Below are positions 1 through 11,400 of a stretch of 64,000 bases of DNA, one piece after another. The notes below the pieces were generated by a model, which was given only the letters and a program-made list of their open reading frames with translations, was not told the origin of the DNA and searched no databases. Where the stretch lies: positions 389,383,039 to 389,447,038 of the forward strand of contig CM046879.1 in assembly GCA_025667525.1 (NCBI GenBank), in the 5' to 3' direction. The stretch is from Glebionis coronaria. Lineage: Eukaryota > Streptophyta > Magnoliopsida > Asterales > Asteraceae. The stretch's first letter is position 1. Each line of letters begins with the position of its first letter. A program made the translations under genes and the position numbers.

Positions 1-590
1 GAGTTTGAAATGCCAAATATTTTCGACATTATCAAATCAGGTTTTCATAATGAGTTTTTGAACGATGAAAAAGGAAAAGATTTTAAAATTGATTTAAAAG
101 ATTTTTCTAAATGTATAACTTTGTCCCACCGTGTTGTATGAGTGCTACCACCTCGTCTACTCCTTTTGACGATGGTTGGTGTGGTTTTAGTGTGGGGGAA
201 GCCCCTTATGTCCCCTCACATTTCTCCATCAAGGACGAGATATTTGATCCTGGAATTGCTTGTAAAGGGAAATCTCGGTCTTCCACCGATGTAATAAATG
301 GAAATGATATCTATTTGCTTGGTGTGAGTCTACCTCGAGTAGCTCATGGTTTTAGTGCCCCACCCATTGTCCCACCTTTCTACTTCTCATTTCTTTTCTT
401 ATACCCCTTTGGGGTTTTAGCACTTGTTGAAGTGGCGTTGGTTCGTTTATCTCATGAAAACGAGGACGCCATCTTTGAACCCAGTATTTTTCATCATCAA
501 AGGACTTAGTCCTTTATACCAGTTGCTTTTGGGTATTGTTATCATGTAAGCCCCACCAAAAATGACCATACCATGTTAATCCCTAAATGA
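1..590 (+). other. Unassigned start of the window, inside element C upstream of its GAGTC hairpin
   Basis: In A, B and D the pol stop lies within about 30 bases of the GAGTC hairpin, and E keeps recognisable pol nearby. Here the 590 bases before the hairpin do not resemble the pol C terminus in any frame I read. Frame 1 is open from the window edge to a TGA at 139-141 (46 codons, not recognised) and a second frame is open at 111-509. It could be an extra ORF of C, a diverged tail, or another insertion. Confidence 0.4.
111..509 (+). CDS. Unrecognised 132-codon ORF with one hydrophobic segment
   Basis: I do not recognise this product. The frame runs from an ATG to a TAG and overlaps the end of another open frame (1-138). 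The N-terminal part is Cys-, Ser- and Pro-rich. Residues about 89-111 form a hydrophobic run (YFSFLFLYPFGVLALVEVAL) that could span a membrane, followed by a short charged tail. Its position, downstream of pol and upstream of the terminal polypurine tract, is where some Athila elements carry an env-like ORF, so that reading is possible but unproven. It may equally be a chance ORF in decayed DNA, since the start lacks strong support and no second copy is in the window. Confidence 0.25.
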   Translation: MYNFVPPCCMSATTSSTPFDDGWCGFSVGEAPYVPSHFSIKDEIFDPGIACKGKSRSSTDVINGNDIYLLGVSLPRVAHGFSAPPIVPPFYFSFLFLYPFGVLALVEVALVRLSHENEDAIFEPSIFHHQRT

Positions 591-607
591 TCACATTTAT
601 GGGGATT

Positions 608-627
608 CGAGTCGAGCTTTTGACTCG
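608..627 (+). promoter_or_regulatory. Post-pol GAGTC hairpin of element C
   Basis: Arms CGAGTC and GACTCG enclose an 8-nt loop. The same hairpin lies beside the pol end of A, B, D and E. In C, A and D it is followed by AAAAAC and a G-rich run. Confidence 0.5.
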
Positions 628-960
628 GTTATCAAAAACATGGTGCCGTGGGGGATTCTCATATTTATCCTTGTAAATATTATCATTTTTCTAATAGAGT
701 ACCGAGGGGACTTGTGCTCTTCCAACCTTTGTTTCGTGGTAGTTTGTGATTGTGATTCATTAGGTTCATCGTCATCATTGAAGCCTCTCGTGTTCGTTTT
801 ACGGATCACTCGAGCTTCGATCGTTGCCTTTGGAGATTCTAATATCTGATGATATCCTTTTATATTCTAACGTTTATCTTCTTAGCATAATTCATAAATG
901 GCTTTTAGGTTATTCGTTTTACCCTTTCCATGCTCGAGATTAAGCATTCGACTTCGTCTC

Positions 961-1028
961 TAGTATGGGGGTGTTTCACCCCTAGACTCGAAACATTGAG
1001 GACAATGTTTAGTTTTAGTATGGGGGTG
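961..1028 (+). promoter_or_regulatory. Paired internal polypurine tracts around an invariant palindrome, element C
   Basis: TAGTATGGGGGTG occurs at 961-973 and 1016-1028, flanking the palindrome at 991-1010 (AAACATTG arms, 4-nt centre). The tract core is the same as C's terminal polypurine tract at 2388-2402. Confidence 0.6.
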
Positions 1029-2363
1029 AGTAGATACTTCACCTTGCTTACGTAACCACGCAATCCAATATTCATCTTTTTGTTATCGTTTTTATGCAAA
1101 TAAGGCTAAGAATGGCCAAATTTTAAATTTTTTCTTGTTTTTCATAAGTGTTTAAGACACGAATGTAGGTTTTCCGATGGTGAGAATAAGAGTAATTTTT
1201 TACTCGGTCGTGCGTGTTGAGCATTTAGCTTCGATTCCTTAACTATATTAGGCTAAGTCTCTTAAATGAGGATGAGAAATGATAGAGTTAATTATAAGTT
1301 ACGTAATCTTTCACGATCTCATGTGTAGTAATTATTAGCTTATTCTCCCCAGCTTTTGTTTAAATAAATGCAATAATTAAGGTCGTACGATTTAAAAGGT
1401 TACTTAGCTTCTAGCCCAAGATCGTTTAAAAGTTGCTCGTGTTCGAATAGAGTTCATAGCCAAGACATAACTTATTGAAGCGGGATGCAAAGATTGCAAA
1501 GTTCCAAAAAGGTCCTCACAAGGCATGAGGAACTCCCTTTTGTTGCTAAAGATCCAAGATGATGTGAAGTATCATTATTCCAAAATCAGGTGAAGGATCG
1601 AGATACACGACGAGAAGCAATATACTCCCCTAAAGATCATGGAGAAGTCTATCCAAAAAGACCCTAACAAGGTATGAGGATAAATATATCCAAGTCCGAA
1701 AAGGAGGCGGATCATTATATATCAAAATCCCAAATAAAGATTGAAGAAAAATGATGAAGTTGTGGTCCAAGTTTGAAGAAATTCCATATATGAAGAGAAG
1801 ACCATTATTTCAAGAACTTCTTCCAAGATTTGAAGTTTGAAACACATGCCAAATATCGGTCCGAGAAAGGTCTCAAATCGTGAAACGAGTTATGCCAAGA
1901 TATGAACTTAAGGAGATTACGAGAAGCTGTTTTAAAAGATCGTGTCCTTCGGCTAACTATCGATTAAATCGTCCTACTTTATTTTCGGCCTAAATAAAAT
2001 ATCGAAATAAGTCAATGATGTATCCTCATGATCATTAAGACAAAAATAAAATATAAGAGATACCAATTAGGAATAAGGGAGTCTAAGTACGTAATTAACA
2101 CTCATGAGTAATGATTGTGTTGCTAACTTATAATAACAATGATCTCGTTACATGCTTAGCATGGAATTGGTTGAAAGTCGAGGATGAAGAACTTATCTCT
2201 ATGAGTCATTCACGTGTTCTTATTATTTAACCCTAAAAGTCACTTAATCGTGATGAAAACAATACATTATGTCTAAAACGCATGTAGTAGTTTATTTAAG
2301 TTTACGTTTCAATAAATGTCACATAAAAATGAATTTTGGAAGTGCTATGATAGTTAATTCTAG
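1029..2363 (+). other. Non-coding 3' region of element C
   Basis: No credible ORF. The stretch is homologous, in reverse, to A 17040-18600 and partly to B 6680-7400. It includes direct repeats of a CCCTAACAAGG phrase near 1505-1680 and a shared segment around 1900-2000 containing TTTCGGCCTAAATAA. Confidence 0.6.
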
Positions 2364-2434
2364 CATTGCGTGGGGAAACGGCAATGGTTTAGTATGGGGG
2401 AGTGATGAGACAACAATTATACATAGTCTCATCG
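2364..2434 (+). promoter_or_regulatory. Element C: pre-PPT hairpin, polypurine tract and U3-start hairpin
   Basis: CATTGC and GCAATG arms (2364-2386) are followed by the polypurine tract TTTAGTATGGGGGAG (2388-2402). The LTR begins at 2403. Its first 32 nt form a hairpin with 8-bp arms GATGAGAC / GTCTCATC and a 14-nt loop. Confidence 0.7.
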
Positions 2435-3436
2435 TCCAAATCGGGCTTAAAACGCTTAAAATATCATTAAAATACCCCAAATATGCTTATGTTTGTTCAT
2501 TGTGTATTTTAGGTACGGATATCATGAAATCAACAAAAGATCACAAGAATCAAGCAAAAACGAACATGGGAAACGAAGCCGCACAAAGAACCGGATCCGA
2601 GAAATGAATTTCCAAAAATACCCTTGAAGTTTGAAGACTTGGCAAGTTTGGTCCCTCAATTTTGAAGACTTGTCACAAATAACCCTCCACTATTCATTTG
2701 TACAAGATTTATCCTTGAAGATTGAAGACATGTCAAAAGAAGTCCTTGGAATATGGTCAAAATGCAAGTTTGGTCCTTGTGATAACTTTATCAAAGTTTT
2801 TAGGGCAAATGTTGAAAAAAGGAAACTTCATAACAAAGGGAAAAGACTTTGTAGCTGTTTAAACAAGGAATGAACATATGTTGGAAGACAATGGACCAAA
2901 TGGGGCAGACAAGAAACCTCCCAACATCCTACCACAGCCTTACACCTCACCATTGACTTACACCTCACCAGTCAAACCCCACTAATCTGTTATAAACTTT
3001 TTAAAATAATTATTAGGGAGGGAAACACCTACTATTCCATTAATACCATATTAAGCCAACGAAGAACTCCCCTAAAACCTAAATTGGGCTTTTCTTAATT
3101 AAAAAAAATCAAGACATAATCCTTTCCAGAACATTGATTTAGGTTAACCTAATCAAAACCCACTGTTAAAACCTACCACCCCTTCACCCAAATGGTCCTA
3201 CCATGGTCCCCTGTCACCTCATTTTTGGCAAAGAAGGCATATTGACAGTATATCAACACCTCATATCATTTCTTGGTCCTAAAGTAATCAAACGAACGTA
3301 TGAGATCAATCCTATCCAACTGGCAATCATACGCTACCAATTTGACCAATATTTCAAATTTCGTCAAAGGGAAAGGATGGAAAATCAGTAGCTAGGGTTT
3401 TGTGTTTATCATTAGTTCTAGAATAGTCTTTTACTA

Positions 3437-3446
3437 TCTATATAAA
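3437..3446 (+). promoter_or_regulatory. Probable TATA box of the element C LTR
   Basis: CTATATAAAG lies about 1.03 kb into the LTR, the same relative place as the TATA boxes of the A and D LTRs (about 1.03-1.07 kb from U3 start). Confidence 0.55.
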
Positions 3447-4671
3447 GAACCCCAGACCTGTTGGTGCTCTTGTTCTAGCTTTTACTTTGTAGACCTTTTT
3501 TTTAATTAATGAAATAGTTAAAGCTTTTTTAAAGAAATTCTTTCAAGTTCTAGCTGAGTTCCTGTTACTGCTTATCTAGTGTAACATTTACTTTTCTTTA
3601 CAAGTTAGTGTTAAAGGTTCACCAAAACAGCCAAAGATTCATGGACACTTGGTTTTTGGCCGTTTGTATCATTAGCTTATAGGAGCTTATAGACTTGTTT
3701 GATTAACAACCAAACAAACCCTATAAGCTAGTATAAGTTACTCTTTGAATTTGTTTTTTTTTTCAAGTTTCAAAAAGTTTGGTTTTTAAAGATTTCTCAA
3801 AATCTTTTGTTATTCACCTAACCTCTATTGTAGCAAAAGCTACCCAAAAGCTTGTTGACTACAAGCTTTTGGAAAGCTTGTTGGTACTTGTAGTTGTATT
3901 GGTTTGCTCTTGTTTTGTAACAAGTTCCATTTTCAAGTTATATTGGATGGTGTGTGGACTGTGGTAGTCCAACATCATCATCATCTCAACAAATAGCTCT
4001 CTCATAAGCCTAAGCCCTCAAAAGATAGCTTAATATGGATATGGCATCAGCTTGTCATAGAGAGGCCTGGATGTAGGTCTCTCAAGGTAGAAGGCTTGAA
4101 CCCTTAATATTTTGTAAACTTTTGTGATCTTGGCTATTGTGTGAATCTGTTTGTTGATTGTTTAAATGCTTTGTTCATGTTATTCAGTTGATTAGTGATA
4201 AGTTTAGGTCAGTTAGAATCAAGTTGGTTGTGATTTGCTTAGTAAATCTTTGTTAATTTTGATAACCAGTTTATTAAGGGGTGTTTGGGTCTGTATGATA
4301 AGCTGAGTAGGTGACAAATCTTTGGCTTAAAAATAGGTTTAACATTCTCTAATAGATAGTGCTAGGTGTTATTAGTGTTTTGTTTCAAGTTTGGTAGGTA
4401 AAATAAGATTTAGCATGTTGAAGTTTTGGTAGAAAATAAGTCAGATTTATTAAAGGCCTATAACTAGTTTGTTTTAGTAACTTTTGTCATGAAAACTTGT
4501 AGGATGTTAGAAGATTGGTTAAACTAGGGTTTGTGATTAGTTAAGTGTAGTTTGGTTAGGCTGTGTGTGAGATTTGGTGGACTAAAACTCACTATTTTGC
4601 CATTTGCATCAGACACTATTGCCCAGACCCCATATCTTCATATAAGTAACTAGTAATTGCCTTATGCTTTT

Positions 4672-4676
4672 CTTTT
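4672..4676. repeat. Target-site duplication (CTTTT) left of element B
   Basis: CTTTT here and at 30769-30773 flank element B exactly at its TAATA / TATTA termini. The sequence is low-complexity, but the fit at both ends is exact. Confidence 0.8.
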
Positions 4677-5000
4677 TAATACTTCGCTTTTGGCTAGGTA
4701 TAAAATCTTATCGTCCGAATCTTTTCGAATTGAAAACCGGTCTTAAGTGCGACTCAATCGTCTTTTGGTGAATCAAGAGAATGGTTTGGTTTGTTTGTCT
4801 ATTTTAAAATGATAGCAAGTATTTAAAGTGTCGTTGAGTAAAATGGAAGAATAAAGGTTAATACTAAAATGACGAACGAAAATAAATGCAAGTAAACTTT
4901 AAGGTAAAATGAGCACACTAAATGAAACTAACACTTGGAAAATTTCTAAAAATTAGTACTAAAAGAAAGTAAGATCGTAGTGTCAAACAAATGCAAACAA

Positions 5001-5380
5001 TCGGAATAAACCCCAAAAAGGTGTCCCGATCGGAATGTATTCCGATCGGTTGATCGGAAAGTTGGTGAGAGCCGTGATCGGAATATTGGGCAAACTACAA
5101 TCAGAATATAACTCACAACACCAAATCGGAATACCACAAGGTTTCTCAATCGGAATAAATGGAAAAGGGGAAATCGGAATATAAGCTAAACAACCACCGT
5201 CGGAATATGGGGCACAAGACAACCAATCGGAATGCACAAACGAGGTCCTGATCGGAATATCAAGAAAAGTTATCAATCGGAATACGTAAACAATGGGCAA
5301 ATCGGAAAGACAAAACCCTTTTCCGATTGGTCAATCGGAAAAGGGGATAAAGAGGGCTGCTCGGAATGTAGATCGGAAAA
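5001..5380 (-). repeat. Phased array of ATCGGAA motifs in the B LTR (3' copy)
   Basis: TCGGAA-type motifs start at 5001, 5030, 5054, 5078, 5101 (variant TCAGAA), 5126, 5150, 5174, 5200, 5227, 5252, 5277, 5302, 5335, 5361 and 5373. Steps are mostly 23-27 bp, with unrelated sequence between. Two inverted copies (ATTCCGAT, TTCCGATT) also occur. Confidence 0.8.
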
Positions 5381-5960
5381 GGGTTTAAAACCTTTTCCAA
5401 AAATTGTGGAATTCGTAAAAAGCTAATGAATAAGCTAAATTTATAAGCTTATTACCAAACTACAACGAATCAATGACAAAACTAAATCAAATAAGCACTT
5501 AACTCAACTTATTTAACTCGAAAATAATCAACTTTTTGGATCAAACAATAAAAACATAAACTTTTTAAGGAAGATTTTTATAAAGTAAATAAGCTAATCA
5601 TAAAAATAAGCCATTAAGCACAAAAGTATTAAAGCTTAATCAAATGAAAACTTATGAAATGATCAAAAGATTAACTTTTTAAGCACGAAATCAAATAGAA
5701 CAACACGGATCATATGATAATCGCACCAAAATCAATCTAAAATCAAAGAAGAGTAGAATGAGATTAAGGATTAAAAGCTTAAAATAGAACTTGATTAATA
5801 AAAATAAGCAATACAAAGATGTTTAATCTTGAAAGATTAAAAGAGAAGATGAAATTTAGTGAGAGAAAGTTTAAGACTTTCTCTCTCTAAAACTAGAAAA
5901 AGCTAAGAAAAAGTGAAAACTAAAAACTATCTAACCACCCTCCTAATGACTATTAGGAGG

Positions 5961-5970
5961 GTATTTATAG
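5961..5970 (-). promoter_or_regulatory. Probable TATA box of the element B 3' LTR
   Basis: CTATAAATAC on the - strand, preceded by a short inverted repeat CCTCCTAAT / ATTAGGAGG that spans 5938-5960. The same box is in the 5' LTR at about 30339-30347, where it would drive element transcription. Confidence 0.5.
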
Positions 5971-6401
5971 GGAATGTGGAAGGAGTGCATGTGTTGCATC
6001 TTCTTTCTTGCTTTCTTCACGTTTTCTCGACTCGACTTAAATTCTTCGTCTTTGTCGTCTCGGGATTTGAACTTGTCTTTTAATTTTCTTCTTCTATTAG
6101 ACTTAAGTTCTTCGACTTCGTTAAACTTCCGTCTTTTGACCTCTTCTTCGATAAATCTTCAGAATAGGCCTTGGACTTCCGTTCTTTTTGCACTCTTGAT
6201 CTTTTGACTTCGTCTTTTCCCGTTTTCTTCGATAAAAGCCCGTGAAAGCCCGTGTTTTCTTCCTTTTTCATATTTTGGTCCTAAAACACAATAAAAACAC
6301 AAACCACGCATAATTCCGACTTTTACGACATAAATCACACGTTTTGGTCTTGTTATTATTGGAAATAAGTGGTAAAAGGATAAGTGTTTTCACACTTATT
6401 A

Positions 6402-6441
6402 AATCCCCTACACTTGACCATTACAATGCCCTCATGCAATG
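6402..6441 (-). promoter_or_regulatory. Element B polypurine tract and pre-PPT hairpin
   Basis: On the - strand CAAGTGTAGGGGATT abuts the LTR. Just upstream (6419-6441) a hairpin pairs CATTGC with GTAATG (one G-U pair), with an inner ATG/CAT stem where element A has GTG/CAC. Confidence 0.65.
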
Positions 6442-7589
6442 CATTAATTTTAAAGCACGGTTTACATTTTCCATCATAAATAACCCACCTTGGCCATTAT
6501 TAAATACTAAACATAAAAGATAGAAATCAGTAAAGAAATTAAAAACTTACATTGGGTTTTGGCGGCCATGAACATTTATCTTCCTTAAGTTTCACGTTCC
6601 CCATACCAAGCTTAAAAATGAGATCATTGTTATTATAAGTTAGCAAACTATCACAAACTCATGTGGGCCAATTATTCACTTAGACTCCCTTATTCCTAGG
6701 TGTATCTCTTATATTTTATTTTTGTCTTGAATGATCACGAAGATGCATTGTTTGACTTATTTCGATAGTTATTTAGGCCGAAAATAAAGTGAACGATTTA
6801 ATCAATAGTTAGCTAAGGACCAAATCTTTTAAAACTGCTTCTCGGGGCCTCATAAAGTTCATATCTTGGCATAACTCGCTTCACGATTTGAGACCTTTCT
6901 CGGACCGATATTTGGCAGCGACTTCATACTTCGAATCTTGAGAGACGTTCATGAAATAATGGTCTTCTCTTCATAATAGGAATTTCTTCACTTGAAGTTT
7001 TGAGAGATTCTTCATCTTTGGACCACGACTTCTTCATTTTTCTCCAATCTTTATTTTGGACTTTGATATACAACGATCCGCCTCCTTTTAGGACTTGGAT
7101 CTATTTATCCTCATACCTTGTTAGGGTCTTTTCGGATAGACTTCTCCATGACTTTTGGGGAGTTATTGCTTTCGTCGTGTGTCTCGATCCTTCATATTGA
7201 TTTTCGATAAATGATTCTTCACATCACTTTTGGATCTTTAGCAACAAAATGTAGCCCTCATGCCTTGTTAGGGCCTTTTCGGACTTGCCAATCTTCGCAT
7301 CCCGCTTCAATAAGTTATGCCTTGGCTATGAACTCTAATCCGTACCGAGCAACTTTTAAACGATCTGGGGCTAGAAGCTAAGTAACCTTTTAAATCGTAC
7401 AACCTTATTTATTGCAGATAAATTTATTAGCAGGCGGAGGGAGAATAGGCTTATAATTAACTCACATAAATTCACGAAAGAATACCGAACTTATAATTGA
7501 CTCTATCATCTCTCATTCTCCACAGTTTAAAATCTCAAGTAATGAGACTCGTGGATGCTTAACCTATTAAATCAAAGTTTTGGGTTTTC

Positions 7590-7795
7590 GAGTTGCCTAT
7601 GGGATCTTGAAAATTCTTAGACTTTTTCAAGTTTAGAAATCGCATTTTAAAGTTCCCTTGATAAAAGACTCTCTAGGATCAATTATAGGAACTTGCGAAA
7701 AGTTCTTATTCTTAACCCGTGAGAGTTAAGACTTTCGCGTTTTATAGCTCCCTATATAAAAGCCTAGCAAAACTTGACTTAAACACGTTAAGGAT
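7590..7795 (-). promoter_or_regulatory. Conserved non-coding block (copy in element B)
   Basis: About 200 nt shared nearly colinearly with A 18290-18490 and D 38618-38815. It includes GAACTT / AAGTTC arms around GCGAA and the phrase CTCCCTATATAAAAG on the + strand. No ORF explains the conservation. Confidence 0.6.
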
Positions 7796-8046
7796 ACTAG
7801 CTAGAGTAACTTAGGTAAGTAAACTCGGGTTGAGTCAAAATGTTCACGACTAAGAAAAATCTAAAACACTTTATTAAAATTTTATTCTAATAAGGAAAGA
7901 AAATAACTATAACAAAGGAAAATACAACTAGGCCAAAATAGATTAAAAATTTTGAAAAATGTCGAAAAATCAAATTTTCCGGTTAAAATGAGGGAAAATT
8001 CATGGAAAAGACCACTTACTTCGATAGAAGTCCCCCCCTACACGAT

Positions 8047-8066
8047 AAACATTGTCCTCAATGTTT
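8047..8066 (-). promoter_or_regulatory. Invariant 20-nt palindrome of element B
   Basis: AAACATTGTCCTCAATGTTT: 8-bp arms, 4-nt centre. It is identical in A, B, C, D and E although the flanks differ. Confidence 0.65.
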
Positions 8067-8391
8067 GAGCATGTGGAAGTAACTCCCCTACACTTAGGAC
8101 ATTGTGCACTTTGTTTAAATCTTGCTAAGGAAAGGACAACTAAAGTGAATTCAATGTGGACATATAAAATATGAAATATTGAATCACAAGAGTTTAGGAT
8201 AGAACCGGGAAGATGGGAACACGGTATCACGGTTCGTCAAAAGTCATCAAGGTGGATCTTTGAAGCTTTAATCCCTGCACAGCACAAGAAACAAGACAAC
8301 AAACATATGCGGGGCTCCCCCTACACTTATTATGAAAGCAGTAAAGGATAGATCACGGGTTGCCTCCTGAGAAGCGCTTGTTTTTGTTCAC

Positions 8392-8411
8392 CGAGTCACG
8401 AGCCTGACTCG
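8392..8411 (-). promoter_or_regulatory. Post-pol GAGTC hairpin of element B
   Basis: CGAGTC / GACTCG arms just downstream of the pol stop (8420). Confidence 0.5.
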
Positions 8412-8419
8412 ACCCAATT

Positions 8420-11400
8420 TTAGTTCATGGGGAATGTGGTGAGGGATGGAATCATCTCTTGAGAGATGTCCTCACCAAAGTACAGCTTCAGACGCTGGCC
8501 ATTCACCTTGAAATTGGGCCCATTTGGCTGAGAAAGCTCAATGGTCCCATATGGAAAGACTTTGGCGACGGTGAATAGACCAGACCAGCGGCTCTTCAAC
8601 TTGCCAGAGAAGATCTTCAACCGAGAGTTAAAGAGTAAGACTTGATCACCAACGTGGAACTCTCGGTTCTTGATTTTTGCGTCATGAATGATCTTCGTCT
8701 TCTCCTTGTAGATCAGCGAGTTCTCATAGGCTTCATTCCTCAGTTCATTTAGCTCGTTGAGTTGAACCTTGCGATGATCACCGGCTTTGTTGATGTCGAA
8801 GTTAGCCCACTTCAAGGCCCAGTGCACCTTATGTTCCAGCTCAATTGGGAGGTGGCAGGCTTTCCCGTACACAAGACGATAAGGTGTACAACCGATCGGG
8901 GTCTTGTAAGCAGTACGGAAAGCCCACAGAGCATCATCTAACTTATCGGCCCACGCGGCGCGATGCTCTCCCACAGTACGCTCCAAAATTCTCTTCAAGC
9001 CACGGTTGGATATCTCGGCTTGCCCATTGGTTTGGGGATGATAAGTGGTGGAAAGACGGTGAGTGACACCATACTTTGCCATGACTCTTGCAAATTAATC
9101 GTTGCAAAAATGAGTCCCGCGGTCACTGATAATAGCACGAGGAACGCCAAATCGAGAGAAAAGCTGCTTCAAAAAGTTCACAACCACCCTCGCATCATTC
9201 GTAGGAAGAGCCTTAGCTTCAACCCATTTAGAAACATAGTCGACGGTGACGAGGATGTACTTGTTCCCTTTGGAGGATGGAAATGGCCCCATAAAGTCGA
9301 TGCCCCATACATCAAAGATTTCACATTCCTGTATGAAATTATGAGGCATCTCATCCTTATGTGTGATCTTGCCTTGACGTTAGCAAGCATCACAATGCTT
9401 AAACATTTCGTGAGCATCACGATAAATGGTGGGCCAGTAGAATCCAGAATCAAACACTTTCTCAGCGGTGTAGTTGGGACCAAAGTGACCACCGGTGGGT
9501 CCTTTGTGGCAAGCTTGGAGGATGTCAAAAGCTGCCGGTCCGTCAACACATCGACGAATGATCAGATCAGCACATTGTTTGAATAGAAAAGGGTCATCCC
9601 AAAAGTAAGTCTTAACATCATTCAAGAACTTCTTCTTTTGTTGAGATGTTAACCCTTGGATGAGAATACCACCCGCTAAGTAGTTTGCAATGTCTGCAAA
9701 CCACGGGGTGCCATCAAGATTGAGATTTATAGACATTAAGGTCTCCAGGGGGAAAGAGTCAGATCTCTTTGTTCGGATGATCCCCTTGCTATGGATCCTC
9801 AAGTCTGCTCAGATGATCCGCGGCCAGGTTTTCAACACCCTTCTTGTCACGAATTTCAATGTTGAATTCTTGAAGGAGTAAAACCCAGCGAAGAAGTCTT
9901 GGTTTAGAATCATGCTTTGTCATCAAGTACTTCAACGCGGAATGGTCCGTGTATACGATGGTGGGGGATAAAACAAGATAGGGGCAAAATTTCTCAAAAG
10001 CATAGACAACAGCTAAAAGCTCTTTTTTGGTTGTCGTATAATGCAATTGAGCCCCCGTCATTGTTTTGCTAGCATAGTGGATTGGTTGGAAGTGTTTATT
10101 CACTCGTTGGCCCAAAACCGCACCAATAGCGAAGTCGCTAGCATCGCACATCAATTCAAAAGGCAGCTCCCAATTAGGGGTAACCAAGACCGGTGCCTTA
10201 GTTAGCTTATCCTTAAGAAGATTGAAGGCTTCGAGACACTCTTTAGAAAAGATAAAAGGAGTATCTTTTTCCAAGAGGTGGGTCATCGGGCAAGCGATTT
10301 TTGAAAAATCCTGAATGAATCGACGATAGAAGCCCGCATGACCCAGAAAACTTCTAACACCCTTCACGGTTGAGGGTGGAGGTAATTTGGCTATGACATA
10401 TACTTTAGCACGGTCGAATTCAAGACCGGCTTTAGAGATTTTGTGTCCTAGCACAATGCCTTCTTTTACCATAAAATGGCATTTTTCCCAATTTAGAACA
10501 AGGCGAGTGTCTTCGCACCGCTTAAGCATACGTTCCAAATTGGCAAGGCAAGAAGAGAAGGAATCCCCGAAGACCGAGAAATCATCCATGAAGACTTCCA
10601 TGGTTTTCTCAACCATGTCATGGAAGATAGCCAACATGCACCTTTGGAAAGTCCCAGGGGCATTGCATAAGCCAAAAGGCATTCTTTTGTAAGCAAATGT
10701 GCCATAGGGACAAGTGAATGTTGTCTTCTCTTGATCTTGGGGATCGATGGGTATTTGGAAATAACCCGAGAATCCATCAAGAAAGCAGTAATATTCATTA
10801 CCAGCTAAACGTTCAAGCATTTGGTCCATAAAAGGTCGAGGGAAATTATCCTTTCTCGTGGCATCATTGAGTTTGCGGTAGTCTATACAAACTCTCCACC
10901 CAGTAACGAGACGGGTAGGAATTAACTCGTTGTTTGCATTGGGCACAACGGTGATTCCGCCTTTCTTAGGCACACAATGGACTGGACTAACCCATGGTGA
11001 ATCCGAAATAGGGTAAATCATACCCGCATCAAGAAGTTTGATAACCTCTTTTTTGATGACTTCATGGATTTTAGGATTCACCCTTCGTTGGCTTTGAATT
11101 GTGGGCTTAAAGTCGTCCTCCATGAGAAATTTATGTGTGCAAAAGTGAGGATCAATTCCACGGATGTCGGAGATTTTCCAAGCGATAGCTCTTTTATGCT
11201 TCTTCAACACGGCGACAAGTCTGGCTTTTTCGTCTTCATTCAGATCCTTAGCGATGATGACCGGTAACTTCTCATTATCTTCCAGGAAAACGTACTCAAG
11301 ATGAGGAGGTAGGTCCTTAAGCTCGAGAGTGGGAGGATCCTCAATAGATGGTGAAACTAACGATGGATCATCATTAGTCACCTCTTTAGGAGAAGGAGGA

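Larger units (their letters stand above)
1..4676 (+). mobile_element. Element C (Athila-like Ty3/gypsy), 3' interior and first part of its 3' LTR
   Basis: The sense strand is +, opposite to A and B. From about 600 onward it matches the reverse complement of element A's post-pol region (about 17000-19110): the GAGTC hairpin, the paired polypurine tracts, the 20-nt palindrome, and the repeated CCCTAACAAGG phrases near 1500-1680. The terminal polypurine tract ends at 2402 and the 3' LTR starts at 2403 with TGATGAG. The LTR is cut at 4676 by element B and resumes at 30774. The 5' LTR and most of gag-pol lie left of the window. The LTR halves sum to 3,480 bp, close to A's 3,072 bp, and the two share order and motifs, so C is a related but distinct family. 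Confidence 0.82.
4677..6401 (-). repeat. 3' LTR of element B (1,725 bp)
   Basis: On the - strand it begins TAATAAG and ends AGTATTA instead of TG...CA. The first 22 nt hold a hairpin with 8-bp arms ATAAGTGT / ACACTTAT and a GAAA loop. A TATA-like CTATAAATAC is at 5961-5970. The transcribed part contains an array of ATCGGAAT motifs (5001-5380). Short ORFs here carry repeated IPI residues that only reflect this array. Confidence 0.9.
6442..8391 (-). other. Non-coding 3' region of element B
   Basis: About 2 kb with no credible protein; the longest frames are 66-76 codons and unlike anything I know. It aligns with the 3' regions of A, C and, in part, D. Landmarks are repeated CCTTGTTAGGG phrases near 7115 and 7265, a strongly conserved block at about 7590-7795, three polypurine-like tracts (8032-8044, 8081-8097, 8311-8330) and the 20-nt palindrome at 8047-8066. 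The tracts carry the AGTGTAGGGG core of B's terminal polypurine tract. Confidence 0.65.

Noticed and set aside
4983..5300. Protein with IPI repeats in the B LTR (both copies)
   Set aside because: The residues only mirror the ATCGGAAT DNA array, the frame shifts between repeats, and the place is an LTR leader.
5001..5380. CRISPR-like array
   Set aside because: The motif is only about 8-10 bp, spacing is irregular, two copies are inverted, and this is plant retrotransposon DNA.
7000..7200. Small ORFs in the 3' regions of A, B, D and E as env-like genes
   Set aside because: They are short, on mixed strands, not shared in frame between elements, and lie in sequence conserved at DNA rather than protein level.
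8845..9586. Plus-strand ORFs at 8845-9066 and 8963-9586
   Set aside because: They are shadows of the B integrase on the opposite strand. The same holds for all plus-strand ORFs between 8420 and 13878, 19115 and 24784, and 39438 and 45079.
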